From the NCBI RefSeq assembly GCF_023284045.1, contig NZ_JAKIKQ010000020.1, forward strand, positions 25,328 to 89,327: a stretch of DNA of 64,000 bases, read 5' to 3'. This document shows, one piece after another, positions 1-10,000 of the stretch (positions within the stretch are counted from its first letter, which is position 1; each line of letters opens with the position of its first letter). This stretch comes from Shewanella kaireitica. Its GTDB lineage: Bacteria; Pseudomonadota; Gammaproteobacteria; Enterobacterales; Shewanellaceae. The notes under the pieces are model-generated. The model saw only the letters and a program-made list of their open reading frames with translations. It searched no databases and was not told the origin of the DNA. The translations under genes were made by a program, and so were the position numbers.

Positions 1-2
1 TA

Positions 3-158
3 AAAAAAACAGTAACGCTGTTTATGTTGAACATGCACAGACTGTTATTTGTGGCAGAGATCAGCAGCCAGTCAGTGAATTGGATTTATCGCGAATTTTT
101 TAGCGTTTTTAAACTGCCTGAACTGAATTCAGCTTTAGCAGCACATTTGCAAAACTAG
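3..158 (+). CDS. 3' end of an unidentified reading frame
   Basis: An open frame enters from the left edge and stops with TAG at 156-158, giving about 51 residues (it includes the stretch LLFVAEISSQSVNWIYREFF). I do not recognise the family. An in-frame ATG exists at 24 and another at 33, so it could also be a short separate gene or a chance frame. There is no recognisable terminator directly after it. Confidence 0.25.
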   Translation, partial: KKTVTLFMLNMHRLLFVAEISSQSVNWIYREFFSVFKLPELNSALAAHLQN

Positions 159-541
159 GCAATTGATACGTTTTGCCAGTAAAAATTGATTATGTATGAC
201 CCTCAGTTAACTGATCACTGCTAGCAACCATGCTTACAGTGCAAGTAAGCGCGATGCTTAACACAACATTCGGTCGATGCATTCTCTAGGTCTCAAATAC
301 TCGCTTGCTGCTTTGCTAATGAGAAAAGCGACAAGCAAACCTTATTAAAACAGTAACGGTTATGGCAAAAAGTGGCTTAAACACTGAAGTCTAGCCCTAG
401 TCCAACCGTAAACAGCTGAGTAGCAGACCCGCTACTTGCACAGCAAGACTGACTTTGTGGTTAAACAAACAGACTCACTGCGCAAGTGGCATAACCCGCG
501 CTATCCAAAGAGAGAGCGTGTATAACAAAGAGAGTGATGAG
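159..541. other. Leader region of the first cytochrome gene, no gene seen
   Basis: About 380 bases without a convincing gene. A TTG-initiated extension of the downstream frame is possible from 455, but it would put a non-signal-like peptide in front of the lipoprotein signal, so I treat this stretch as leader. I found no perfect CRP or FNR box. Confidence 0.4.
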
Positions 542-2068
542 ATGGGAATGTTTAAAGCAGCATCCTTAACAATGATGATGGGGCTTACCGTAGTGGGTTG
601 CGGTAGCGATGATTCACCTGACGTAGAAAATAGACCACCAGTCGCTGTGCCTGATACCGCAGCAGCTTTAGCCGAAGGCGCACCAATTCGTATCAAAGTA
701 CTCGCCAATGATTATGATCCAGATGGCGATGCTATCGAGATAGTCGATTTTGTCATTACTGATGGCAGCGGCTCTGTATCCCAGAGCAATGATGACTTAT
801 TGTTCACACCAGAATCTGCTGGCACAACGCTAATTAACTACACCATATCCGATCCCTATGGTGCGACTGACTCAACCACAGTGACCATCACAGTCACCAA
901 TCCTGAGCCAGAAATCGCTGAATATGTAGGTTCAAATACCTGTGTTAGTTGTCACACAGATAAAGCCACCTTTTTCGAAACTGGGCATAACTTTAAGTTG
1001 AATAAAGTGGTCGACGGTAAAGCACCTGAGTATCCATTTAGCTCGATAGACGGCGCGGTTGAGCTTATGCATGGTGTCAACAATAGCACTGGTACACCGA
1101 ATGACTGGAATGACATCAGCTACGTCATCGGCGGCTACGATACTTGGGCGAACTTCCTCGACAAAGACGGCTTTATTCTGACAGGAACCGGTGTCGCAGT
1201 ATCTATGCCACAAAACGGCGAAGATATTTCAATCAATCACATGCAAGGTTACTTGCCTGACGCTCCAGCTGATTCACAACCATTCGACTGTGGCATATGC
1301 CACTCAACAGGGTGGAAGGACTACACGCCAGACTCAGATCTAAACCCTAACCATCAAGATGGTCTTAAAGGTTTTGCAGGCACTTATAATCAGCCAGGCA
1401 TCCAGTGTGAAGCTTGTCATGGTGCCGGTAGCATACATATTAAAACCATGTCAGCAGACGATATTTCACGTGTCGCTAAAGGACGCTTAACCGCTGATCT
1501 TGTTAAAGATGACATGGGTTATGGTTTAGCCATTACCTGCTCAGAGTGTCACAGCAAGAAAACCAACCGTCACTACCCAGACTTTGTCAGTGAACACAAT
1601 AAAGACTTTGGTGGCGACAGCATTGGTGGCCGCACGATTCCATACTTTGACGGCGGCCGAGTGGCTGGTGATGCAATGTTAGGCTTAGATGCTAATACCG
1701 GTGAAATGACAAGTAAAAAGCATGATATGGCTTGCCATACTTGCCATAATCCTCACCGCTCAAAAGCTAATACCGATCAGCCTGGTCATGAAGATGCGAT
1801 GCTAAAAGAGTGTAGTGATTGTCATGGTGATAAAGGCTTTACTCCCGATCTAGAAGTACACGCATTCGTGGCAAAATGTACCACTTGTCACATGCCAAAG
1901 AGCAATCACTTCTTTAGAATTAATCTTGAGTTTCCATCGGCGAGTCCAGAAAACTTCTCTGATGACGGCATGTATGTGCAGCCTTGGAATGTTGCTAAAG
2001 ATAGTTGTGGCAGCTGTCATGATGATTATGACGAGCGTGCAGCCATCATTGAAAAAATGCACCAATAA
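542..2068 (+). CDS. Octaheme c-type cytochrome lipoprotein with Ig-like domain
   Basis: The protein has a lipoprotein signal peptide ending in VVGC, then a cadherin/Big-type Ig-like domain (residues about 28-120, with the motif VLANDYDPDGD), then a heme region. I count eight CXXCH motifs (CVSCH, CGICH, CEACH, CSECH, CHTCH, CSDCH, CTTCH, CGSCH), so it should bind eight c-type hemes. It is expected to be a periplasmic or outer-membrane-anchored electron carrier or terminal reductase in anaerobic respiration. I chose ATG 542 (or 548) over TTG 455 because the purine-rich AAGAGAG at about 527 and the lipobox fit. A related octaheme lipoprotein lies at 3497. The substrate cannot be read from the sequence. 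Confidence 0.85.
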   Translation: MGMFKAASLTMMMGLTVVGCGSDDSPDVENRPPVAVPDTAAALAEGAPIRIKVLANDYDPDGDAIEIVDFVITDGSGSVSQSNDDLLFTPESAGTTLINYTISDPYGATDSTTVTITVTNPEPEIAEYVGSNTCVSCHTDKATFFETGHNFKLNKVVDGKAPEYPFSSIDGAVELMHGVNNSTGTPNDWNDISYVIGGYDTWANFLDKDGFILTGTGVAVSMPQNGEDISINHMQGYLPDAPADSQPFDCGICHSTGWKDYTPDSDLNPNHQDGLKGFAGTYNQPGIQCEACHGAGSIHIKTMSADDISRVAKGRLTADLVKDDMGYGLAITCSECHSKKTNRHYPDFVSEHNKDFGGDSIGGRTIPYFDGGRVAGDAMLGLDANTGEMTSKKHDMACHTCHNPHRSKANTDQPGHEDAMLKECSDCHGDKGFTPDLEVHAFVAKCTTCHMPKSNHFFRINLEFPSASPENFSDDGMYVQPWNVAKDSCGSCHDDYDERAAIIEKMHQ

Positions 2069-2094
2069 GCTAAATCAATAAACGAGCTCAAAAC

Positions 2095-2125
2095 AAAAGC
2101 CAATTAGCATCGCTAATTGGCTTTT
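2095..2125 (+). terminator. Rho-independent terminator
   Basis: A perfect 14-bp stem (AAAAGCCAATTAGC and its complement) closes on the 3-base loop ATC and ends in TTTT. It lies 27 bases after the cytochrome stop. The symmetric A/T flanks let it serve the convergent AraC-type gene too. Confidence 0.85.
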
Positions 2126-2233
2126 ACAAAAAAGTCTACTATTCGGTAGTGCCTTAGGTTAGTAGCCCTCATCTGCCATAAAACAGTAGTTAGGGATGAT
2201 TAGATATTGATACCTATCGGCTCCCATACATAA

Positions 2234-3187
2234 TCAAGTCATTGCGAAAACAAAGGCAGCCTGTTTTCGATATTCTGAAGGAGATATTCCAACAACATTT
2301 TTAAACAGTTTTGTAATACCACTTGGATTGCTATAACCAAAATCACTTGCTGCTTTTTTCAAGTTCCAGTTCTCTCGAATAAGTTGGCCTCTCATTCTCT
2401 GAAACTTAACTTTTTGCAGCGCCTCTGTGGGCGGGATTTTGAGTGTATGTAACGTTTTTAGTAACTTCCTTTCGCTACAACCTAACGTAAAGGCGATATT
2501 GTTTAGCGACAATTGGTCTGGTGGTAGCATATTAGCCGCAGCAGTAATTTTCTTCTCAACAGGGATTGGATTATTTAGGCTAACTTTATCAGTAAGATTA
2601 CTTTCTGATGGGTGTTTGGCCACAGTAATGCTAAACGCATTAGTGTCGAAGTAAACGGTTTCAAACTTATCAGCGTACTTGCCATAAAACCGTTTATCGA
2701 AGGGGAGCGCGATATTTAAATCTTGGTTTGATAGTCCCAAGAACGGTGACAGAATACTCTTAATCGTGGTGTGCAGCATCAAGTCGCCGTATTTGAGTAC
2801 AGTATGATTGCTAAAGCGCTGGGAAATGAGTTTTATCTCGGTGTCTGTTTCCAACAGTTGTAACTTAGTCGAGCTTAATTTGCTGGAGTAGATTTTTGCA
2901 AAGCAGACCAGCATTTCGGCTGGTGTTCTAGCCTGTACCCCTAACATCTCGGCCATGCTGCCTTGGCTTCCTTGAATGTAAGGTTCAAGATCATAGTAAA
3001 AAAACTTATCTTCGCTATGCATTTCTACCGTATCTAGCGCAGTAAAAATCGCTTGGCCGCTAACGAGATCGGTGGGCTCTAGAGTTTTAAAATGACCAAA
3101 TTTTGCTGGCATCGCAAATCGCGTGTCATCACAATACCTTAACAATTTCTGCGTCGACGCCGCAGGTCTAACACTATACTTAATCAT
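2234..3187 (-). CDS. AraC-family transcriptional regulator
   Basis: This is a 317-residue protein of the usual length for AraC regulators with an N-terminal ligand-sensing domain of the arabinose-binding-like type (residues about 20-200). A C-terminal double helix-turn-helix follows (about 215-310). The second HTH carries the family pattern AASDFGYSNPSGITKLFKNV followed by GISPSEYRK. It lies between two octaheme cytochrome genes, convergent with the first and divergent from the second, so it is a plausible regulator of one or both. The ligand is unknown. Confidence 0.85.
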   Translation of the reverse strand: MIKYSVRPAASTQKLLRYCDDTRFAMPAKFGHFKTLEPTDLVSGQAIFTALDTVEMHSEDKFFYYDLEPYIQGSQGSMAEMLGVQARTPAEMLVCFAKIYSSKLSSTKLQLLETDTEIKLISQRFSNHTVLKYGDLMLHTTIKSILSPFLGLSNQDLNIALPFDKRFYGKYADKFETVYFDTNAFSITVAKHPSESNLTDKVSLNNPIPVEKKITAAANMLPPDQLSLNNIAFTLGCSERKLLKTLHTLKIPPTEALQKVKFQRMRGQLIRENWNLKKAASDFGYSNPSGITKLFKNVVGISPSEYRKQAAFVFAMT

Positions 3188-3371
3188 AGGTATTCACCTT
3201 TACTCTAATTTAAACTGAGCCCCCCCAGACTGCATTTATGCATATTAAACTCCTTGTGTGGTAACCAGCTCTTTATGGGACTATGTACCTAGCATTGACG
3301 ATTATTGTAGCGAGATATTCTTTAGCTTGCCGTGTTCGAGTAAGCAAAAAGTTAAATATGTGTACTTGGCA

Positions 3372-3387
3372 TGTGACATTAATCACA
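3372..3387. promoter_or_regulatory. CRP (cAMP receptor protein) binding site
   Basis: The sequence TGTGACATTAATCACA matches the CRP consensus TGTGA-N6-TCACA exactly. It lies about 110 bases before the second octaheme cytochrome gene, in the otherwise empty 3188-3496 interval that also holds the AraC gene promoter. In Shewanella, CRP is the main activator of anaerobic respiratory genes, which fits the neighbour. No other gene was seen in this 310-base interval. Confidence 0.7.
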
Positions 3388-3496
3388 TTAGGTATCGGGG
3401 GGACAATTTTTCAAATTGAAGCCAATCGTGAAGTCATTAACCTGTTAATAGAAGGTTTATTCAATAAGCCTATTATAAGAAGTAAAGGTGATGAAC

Positions 3497-5395
3497 ATGA
3501 GAAAATTAAGTGTAGTGTACTTAGCAATATTACCGATAATGTTTGGCTGTAACAGCGATGATGACACCCCGCCAGTAGAAGTTCCGACTAACCAAGCGCC
3601 TATAGCGATGCCTGATGTCGCCACAGTGACCCAAGGTGGTACGGTGGTGATTGATGTTTTAGCCAATGATAGCGACCCCGATGGTGATGAGTTAACCGTG
3701 GTTTCCGCCAGTGATTTAGAGATAGACAGTAATCATGTGGTGTACTATTCAGCTGATGATGACAAGGTGGGTGAGCAAACATTTAGCTATACCATTTCCG
3801 ATGGCGACCTAGAGGCAAGCTCAACCATTACCATTACCGTTGAAGCCAAAGAACAACCGCCAGAACAAGAGGCTACTTTTGTTACGGCGCAAACCTGTAA
3901 GACATGCCATTCTAGCCAATACAATGAGTGGAAAGACACCACCCACGCTGACGATTATCGCACCCTGTATACTGGTGATGCCGATAAAACCATTGAAGCA
4001 ATTATTCCTGAGTTAGACTGGGGCACTGAAGCTGACCCGATAACTCATCAAATAAAATATAAAGCAAATAATAGTATTACCACATACAAAGGTGATGACG
4101 GTAAATACTATGTGATTTTGCTTGATAAAGTGAATCCTGATAATAGTCAAACTTATCGCATTGACGGTATTTCATCGACGACTTCCAAACAGTTTATCAG
4201 TTATGACTACGAGCAAAAGTCTGCCGATCCACAAGATGCCATCGGCCTTACCATGCCATTTGCTTGGGTGAACTATGAAGGCAGAAGCTATTTTAGCGGC
4301 TTCTACACCAGTTCAGTGTTTTGGAACGCTGACGGTAGCCTTAAAAAGATGGATGACGTTCATAGCAATGGTGCGATTGTCGCCGACGAGTTACATAAAA
4401 TGAGCTGGGAAAACCAGTGCATGACTTGTCATACGACAGGCTCTAAGGTGATGGGCTGGGAGGAGAATGACTACTACGGCATGTTGGTGAGCAAAGGCAA
4501 CATGCACAGTGGTGAAGTGGAAGATGGTATCTCTTGTGAGAAATGCCACAATGCCGGCTCTATTCATGCCACTTCGATGAATGGCGATGATATTACTAAC
4601 CCAGCTAAGCTGACCTTTGAGCAGAAAAATGACAGCTGTGTGCAGTGCCACCAAATGTCGAAACATCATGATTTAAAACAATACTCGCAGTTATATCAAT
4701 TTGTATTGGATGATGAAGGCAATCCAACTACTGAGCTTGGTAAGACATTTAAGGTGGGCGATCGCGTACTAGACTTCACTACCTTTGATACCCAAGGTGT
4801 ATGGCTAGGTACTGATCGGATTAAAGGTCAGAAAAACTCAGTGGTCGAGTACAATGGTTCAAAACATGCTGAGATGCAGGTGGCGTGTAGCGATTGTCAC
4901 AACCCACACAGCATGGAAGTTAACGCTCCTGCGGACAACCCAGATAAACTATGCCAGAACTGCCATGATAAAGGTGCCGATCATAAAATGCCGATCCACG
5001 ATATGGTAGGAGCAACCTGTATGGACTGTCACTCAACAGCGATTAGCTCAGTGGCCTTTATGTGGGATAACAGCAGCCATGATTTTGAGGTGATAACACC
5101 TACTGAATCACTTGCGAACTATGATGCATTAGTGCCATATAGCCGCAATGAAGGTAGCGACCCACAGCAACAAGCTTACTTTAATATGGCTGTGAGCTGG
5201 GGACCTGCTTGTCATGCCGACGGCCCATTTGTACCAAGTGCATTTGTATGTACCTCTGCTGCGGTACTGCCAAACGCCTGTGCCTCTTGCCATGATAAGG
5301 AGATGCCAACGATTGGTGTATTTGATGATGTTGAGCGTGCAAAACTGCTTAAAGGTGAAGAGCGTTATCAACGATTCATAGACGCATCTAAGTAA
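3497..5395 (+). CDS. Octaheme c-type cytochrome lipoprotein with Ig-like domain (second copy)
   Basis: The lipoprotein signal ends in MFGC. A linker and Ig-like domain follow, with VLANDSDPDGD (residues about 25-120), then a long heme region. Eight CXXCH motifs are visible: CKTCH, CMTCH, CEKCH, CVQCH, CSDCH, CQNCH, CMDCH and CASCH. The domain order matches the protein at 542, but this one is about 125 residues longer, so the two are paralogues rather than a recent duplication. ATG 3497 is preferred because AAAGG sits 8 bases upstream; GTG 3488 and ATG 3491 are in frame. A perfect CRP box lies upstream. Electron carrier or terminal reductase; the acceptor is unknown. Confidence 0.85.
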   Translation: MRKLSVVYLAILPIMFGCNSDDDTPPVEVPTNQAPIAMPDVATVTQGGTVVIDVLANDSDPDGDELTVVSASDLEIDSNHVVYYSADDDKVGEQTFSYTISDGDLEASSTITITVEAKEQPPEQEATFVTAQTCKTCHSSQYNEWKDTTHADDYRTLYTGDADKTIEAIIPELDWGTEADPITHQIKYKANNSITTYKGDDGKYYVILLDKVNPDNSQTYRIDGISSTTSKQFISYDYEQKSADPQDAIGLTMPFAWVNYEGRSYFSGFYTSSVFWNADGSLKKMDDVHSNGAIVADELHKMSWENQCMTCHTTGSKVMGWEENDYYGMLVSKGNMHSGEVEDGISCEKCHNAGSIHATSMNGDDITNPAKLTFEQKNDSCVQCHQMSKHHDLKQYSQLYQFVLDDEGNPTTELGKTFKVGDRVLDFTTFDTQGVWLGTDRIKGQKNSVVEYNGSKHAEMQVACSDCHNPHSMEVNAPADNPDKLCQNCHDKGADHKMPIHDMVGATCMDCHSTAISSVAFMWDNSSHDFEVITPTESLANYDALVPYSRNEGSDPQQQAYFNMAVSWGPACHADGPFVPSAFVCTSAAVLPNACASCHDKEMPTIGVFDDVERAKLLKGEERYQRFIDASK

Positions 5396-5418
5396 ATAGC
5401 TCTCATTCCCCCCTGCCC

Positions 5419-5446
5419 AAAGCCACTACCCATGTAGTGGCTTTTT
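5419..5446 (+). terminator. Rho-independent terminator
   Basis: An 11-bp perfect stem (AAAGCCACTAC) with loop CCAT is followed by a short T run. It ends the octaheme cytochrome transcript, 24 bases after the stop. Confidence 0.85.
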
Positions 5447-5592
5447 AACGGCTACGTTAGATCTATAAAACCCAATATAAGAGATAACTAGCTAGGTGCA
5501 GCTACCGCTAACTTCAACGGCATGAACGATACTATTTTGTTATCTCGTCAGCCTGGGATTATCTAAGGTCGATATTATGCTGTCAGCGATAA

Positions 5593-6177
5593 CTACTTAT
5601 GGCCCCAAGGCACAGGCGGCAGTGCCACAGGCTTGGTTAGATCAAAGTCGACTCTAAAGTCACGTTCTTCTCGGGTTAACCGATAAGTGAACTGTTCAGG
5701 TTTAACATACATATGCCACACATTAGTGATAGAAACATCTAAGCCGTTCTCTCTGAAGTTATTAATCGAATAAGCATCAACCGGGAAAGACTGCTCTGTC
5801 GCGGCACCCATATCAGCAGTCATGCCGCCATACATAGTCACTTTATCTTCACTACCATCTTTATGGCGGTGATCATGCGCCAGGTGCAGACCATACTGAG
5901 TCTTAGTGATCACCCAGGTTCTAGAGTGATCATCACCAACATGAAACGGCACTTTAAGCTCGGTATCGCTACACTCGCGCACATGCATAATCAGTTTTTT
6001 GCCACTAAATGCAGAATCAGCTGTATTTCCCGCTGTCACCGTACCTTGAAATGCTTTGCCACAATGAGCCGCGAGATTATCGAAAAAAGCGCTCTGCTCT
6101 GAAGTCACAGCCATAGCTGGTAGCGATAGTGCGCCAACCGTTAACAATGCAATTTGTGAGTATTTTGTTGTTTTCAT
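5593..6177 (-). CDS. Secreted protein of unknown function
   Basis: A 194-residue protein with a clear Sec signal peptide (LLTVGALSLPAMA, cleavage near residue 23). The mature part has two cysteines (near residues 39 and 69) and a His-rich stretch, LHLAHDHRHKDGSE. The ATG is preceded by GGAGATAATA. I do not recognise a characterised family. It lies downstream of the TtrA-like gene tail array on the same strand but after a good terminator, so it probably has its own promoter within 6178-6260. Confidence 0.7.
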   Translation of the reverse strand: MKTTKYSQIALLTVGALSLPAMAVTSEQSAFFDNLAAHCGKAFQGTVTAGNTADSAFSGKKLIMHVRECSDTELKVPFHVGDDHSRTWVITKTQYGLHLAHDHRHKDGSEDKVTMYGGMTADMGAATEQSFPVDAYSINNFRENGLDVSITNVWHMYVKPEQFTYRLTREERDFRVDFDLTKPVALPPVPWGHK

Positions 6178-6263
6178 TATTATCTCCGATGATTTGTGAC
6201 TAACCCTATCATAAACAGATAAATTTTAACTTAAGAGGCCAACGCTCGGCGGGAGTAAAAAAT

Positions 6264-6289
6264 CCCCTCAGTGAAAAAGTGCTGAGGGG
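6264..6289 (-). terminator. Terminator at the end of the tail-repeat array
   Basis: The stem CCCCTCAG/CTGAGGGG is followed on the minus strand by ATTTTTTA. This is the copy with the best U-run among the five hairpins of the array and should stop transcription of the TtrBA-like operon before the secreted-protein gene. Confidence 0.75.
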
Positions 6290-6311
6290 GAAACTTGCAG
6301 GATGATATGAA

Positions 6312-7035
6312 CTAAACCTTCTCAACTCGGATTGGAATGCCATGGCGGCAGTTCGCACCAATCCAGTAATCATTGAGCATACTCGCAGTTTGATTACGGG
6401 TCGGATCTGCATTGGAAGCATTTGATTAAGATGCTTAAGAGCAGAAAAGCCCCCTCAGCCAAATAGAACACTGAGGGGAAATTGGTTGCTGATGAATTAA
6501 ACCTTCTCAACTCGGATTGGAATACCGTGGCGGCAGTTAGCCCCAGTCCAATAATCATTGAGCATACTCGCAGTTTGATTACGAGTCGGATCTGCATTGG
6601 AAGCATTTGATTAAGATGCTTAAGAGCAGAAAGCCCCCTCAGCCAAATAGAACACTGAAGGGAAATTGGTTGCTGGTGAACTAAACCTTCTCAACTCGGA
6701 TTGGAATACCGTGGCGGCAGTTCGCACCAGTCCAGTAATCATTGAGCATACTCGCAGTTTGATTACGGGTCGGATCTGCATTGGAAGCATTTGATTAAGA
6801 TGCTTAAGCGCAGAAAGCCCCCTCAGCCAAATAGAACACTGAGGGGAAATTGGTTGCTGATGAACTAAACCTTCTCAACTCGGATTGGAATACCGTGGCG
6901 ACAGTTCGCACCAGTCCAATAATCATTGAGCATACTCGCAGTTTGATTACGGGTCGGATCTGCATTGGAATCCATTTGATTTAAATGCTTAAGGTTGCCC
7001 CTCAAAACGCCATGCAAAGAGGGGATCCGTTTTAA
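6312..7035 (-). repeat. Four tandem copies of the 3' end plus terminator of the TtrA-like gene
   Basis: The complement of the last 30 or so codons of the adjacent molybdoenzyme gene recurs four times, each ending in a stop at the same place: stop codons at 6312, 6497, 6681 and 6865, with the gene's own at 7036. The spacings are 185, 184, 184 and 171 bp. Each copy would read TRNQTASMLNDYW then (G)ANCRHG and PIRVEKV. Each carries a GC-rich hairpin beyond the stop (6264-6289, 6451-6478, 6635-6662 with one mismatch, 6819-6846, 6998-7024). Upstream of the tail each copy is out of frame and has a stop, so none is a gene. The three middle copies are most alike, which suggests later amplification by slippage or unequal exchange. 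Confidence 0.9.
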
Positions 7036-10000
7036 CTAAACCTTCTCAACTCGGATTGGAATACCGTGGCGACAGTTAGCCCCAGTCCAATAATCATTGA
7101 GCATACTCGCAGTCTGATTACGGGTCGGATCCGAAGGGATCATTTGATTAATAGCAACACCACCTGCTCGCTCCTTTAAGCCTGCTAGCTTTTTGCCATT
7201 AATCACTCGGTCATCACCACCAAATCCTTTTGAATGACCAAATCCATGGGAGACACATACCGCACCTTTGGCCACACCTAGATCCGTTTGCAACCTGCCT
7301 TCAGCAGGTTTGCCATTGGCAGTAACCAACCGTACGGTGTCACCGTCCTTAAGGTTTTGCTGTTGAGCAGTCTCTGTATGCATATAAACAAAGTTGGTTG
7401 GACTTATCTCTGCTATGCGTTTGTAAGCGACCGCATAGTTAGAGCGCACTGTCGCTTTATAGCTAGAAAATAGCAGTGGATATTCAGAACTTGGCCAATG
7501 ACTGTCCCAGCTATCACCATTCCAAAAACGATGCTCATGATAAGTGACTGTGCCTGGATAGTATTCGCCAGAATAAGCGTGGCGAACCTGTGCTACTGCT
7601 TCGTGATAAAGCTGCAAACATTTAGCCCCTGCGCCTTTAATGAAGTCACCGTCATAGCGATCATCAGCCACATAGTAACCACCACGTGATAACAGCGCCT
7701 CAACCTCTGCTGCCTCTGTTGCTGTTAGTCTTGGCGTTAAAGGTTTCATCGCATAATCTAGCCCAGCCCACTGCCGATCTTCGGCTGTTACCGTTGGCAA
7801 GCTTTCACACTGCGCTGCCACATTAGCAAGGTATTTAGCATGCCAATCTTCGAAACAAAGTAGATCTGCGCTAGAACCATCTTCCCGAGCAATCGCCCCT
7901 TTACCAAAACCAGGAAGTTGCATATCTAGCGCGATATCAACCAGTAACTGCTCCATACATACGTGCTGGCCTGCAGCAGTTTTAACCGTTCTAGGCGTCA
8001 CCAAAGGCGCAGCAGCAACCACACCTAACATGTGTGAACCCCACATACGATCCGCGGCATACTCTTCCAGCATTGAACGATCCGGAATAAAGTAATCAGC
8101 GTAGCGGTTGGTTTCATTCATATGGCAATCAATACCAATAACTAACGGTAAACGTTTAGGATCTGCAATACTCGCGACCACTTCTTGGCTGATTGATGCC
8201 GCACTATAAAGGAAGTTGTTGCGCCAGTTGAACAACACCTTAGCTTGATAAGGATCACTATTGGCATGGCTGGTCCACTGCTCTGCCGCATTCATTGCTG
8301 GCAAGACTTCATGCCATGGCGTGCTCGCCGGGTAAGGGTTTTGGCCTTTGGCGACTTTCTGTTGATACTCGGTTGATGATTCATAAGCGCCATCTCGACA
8401 AGCATTAACCACACCATCAAGGCTGACACCATTGTCGATATTGGCCAGATCGTAACGACCTTCCATACCGCCAATCGGACCATTACCGTAAATCGCACCA
8501 CCTTTTGCATCATGACTGCCAACCAAAGTATTTAAGGTTGCCCAGATCCATCCCATCACATAACCATCTGATGAGTTAGTACCACCGTTACCTGCCACAC
8601 AAGCCTTACGCCCATAATGGCCTAAATCTTTGGCAACTTGGCGCATATCTGCAACTGCAATACCCGACTTAGCAGCATACTCTTGCATACTGGTGCGCTG
8701 CGACTCCTCTCTAAGTAGATACAGTGAAGAGGCAAGGGTAACTTTACGTCCAGCATTGTCTTTAAGGGTTTTCCTAACAAACAACTCCGCTTTATCACCA
8801 CTTTCTGCAGAGACAAACTCTTGGCTACCCGCTTTAATGATGATCGCTTCATCGCCCCCTAAGCCAAAGTCTTTGGCTTTCGCAAAGCGGCGATATTGCG
8901 GATGCTTTGGATCAACAATCACTAAATGACCCGCATTGGTGTAATTGAGTTCGCCTGCTGCCTTAGCAGCCTGCTCACTAGCACCTTCAAGATGAGTTTT
9001 ATTAAACCAACCCTCTTCCAGCATAGTGCGGATAACACCAAAGGAGAATGCTGCATCTTGTCCGGGTTTGACCGCCAACCAAGTCGCATTAGTGTCTGCT
9101 GCCACCGTGGTGCGTAGCAACGGATCAACACAAACATACTTAAATTTTCTATCGACTCGGCTATCTGCAAGGCCACGACCAACACGGTTTAAGCTCGCGC
9201 CTGAAGACCCAGGGCTGGTTCCCATAAATAGGCCGTACTCGACATTTTCCCAATCAACATCATTGAGCCACTCTTCAAAGCCCGCCGCCATACCCAAACT
9301 GTAACCGGTTGCTTGGGCAGCGCCACAATAGGCATGTTTAGTGCCTAAATTACTGGTGCCCCACGCTTGCTGCATAAAACGCGCATAGAAGCTGCCACGT
9401 AACGTGTCTTCTGCACAGTAAGTGGCAAACAAGTGGTTAGCTGCAGAGCCAAACTCTGGGTAGCCCGGTTTTACTGGTTTATCGAGTTGACGCAGACTAC
9501 GTAAGCCTTCGACGTGGCCTTCACCAAATAGATCGCCACCGGCTAAAATCTCTTGCAGTGCTTGCTCGTAACTAATAGTGACCCATCTACCTTCACCACG
9601 CTTACCATCGCGCTTAAGCACTTGGGTGACACGGCGTTCATCATCGACAGAGTCAGCACAACTTGCACCTTTAGCACAGGTTGTAGCACGGTTTTCTAGC
9701 CCTTTCTCTCCCGCTAAGGCGATATAGCTCTGCTTAACACTGGTTTCAATTGGTAGCGGTGAACCGGAGTTATTTTCACAATATGGATTACCACCGACTT
9801 TTAAGATCTTGTCATTTTTAGCATCGACACGGACTCGCAGGCCACAAATGTTATAGCAGCTAAAGCAGCGTGAATAAGCGGTACGAACACCCGCAGTTTG
9901 CTGCCATTCACCATTAGCATCTTGCTGACACTCTGGCGGGATCGGATGGCCAAATCGGCTCACATCTTGACTACGCACAGGATGTATCGGCTTGGATTTA

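Noticed and set aside
455..541. TTG-initiated extension of the first octaheme cytochrome
   Set aside because: It would put 29 polar residues before the lipoprotein signal and lacks a ribosome site.
3283..3552. An 89-codon plus-strand frame across the CRP site and cytochrome start
   Set aside because: It runs through the regulatory region and into the signal peptide of the real gene in another phase.
6209..6606. Two 70-codon minus-strand frames inside the tail repeats
   Set aside because: They are out-of-phase readings of the repeated gene tail, have no ribosome site and change with each copy.
6312..7035. The 184-bp repeats as a CRISPR array
   Set aside because: Units are long and contiguous, copy a gene tail and have no short repeat/variable spacer pattern.
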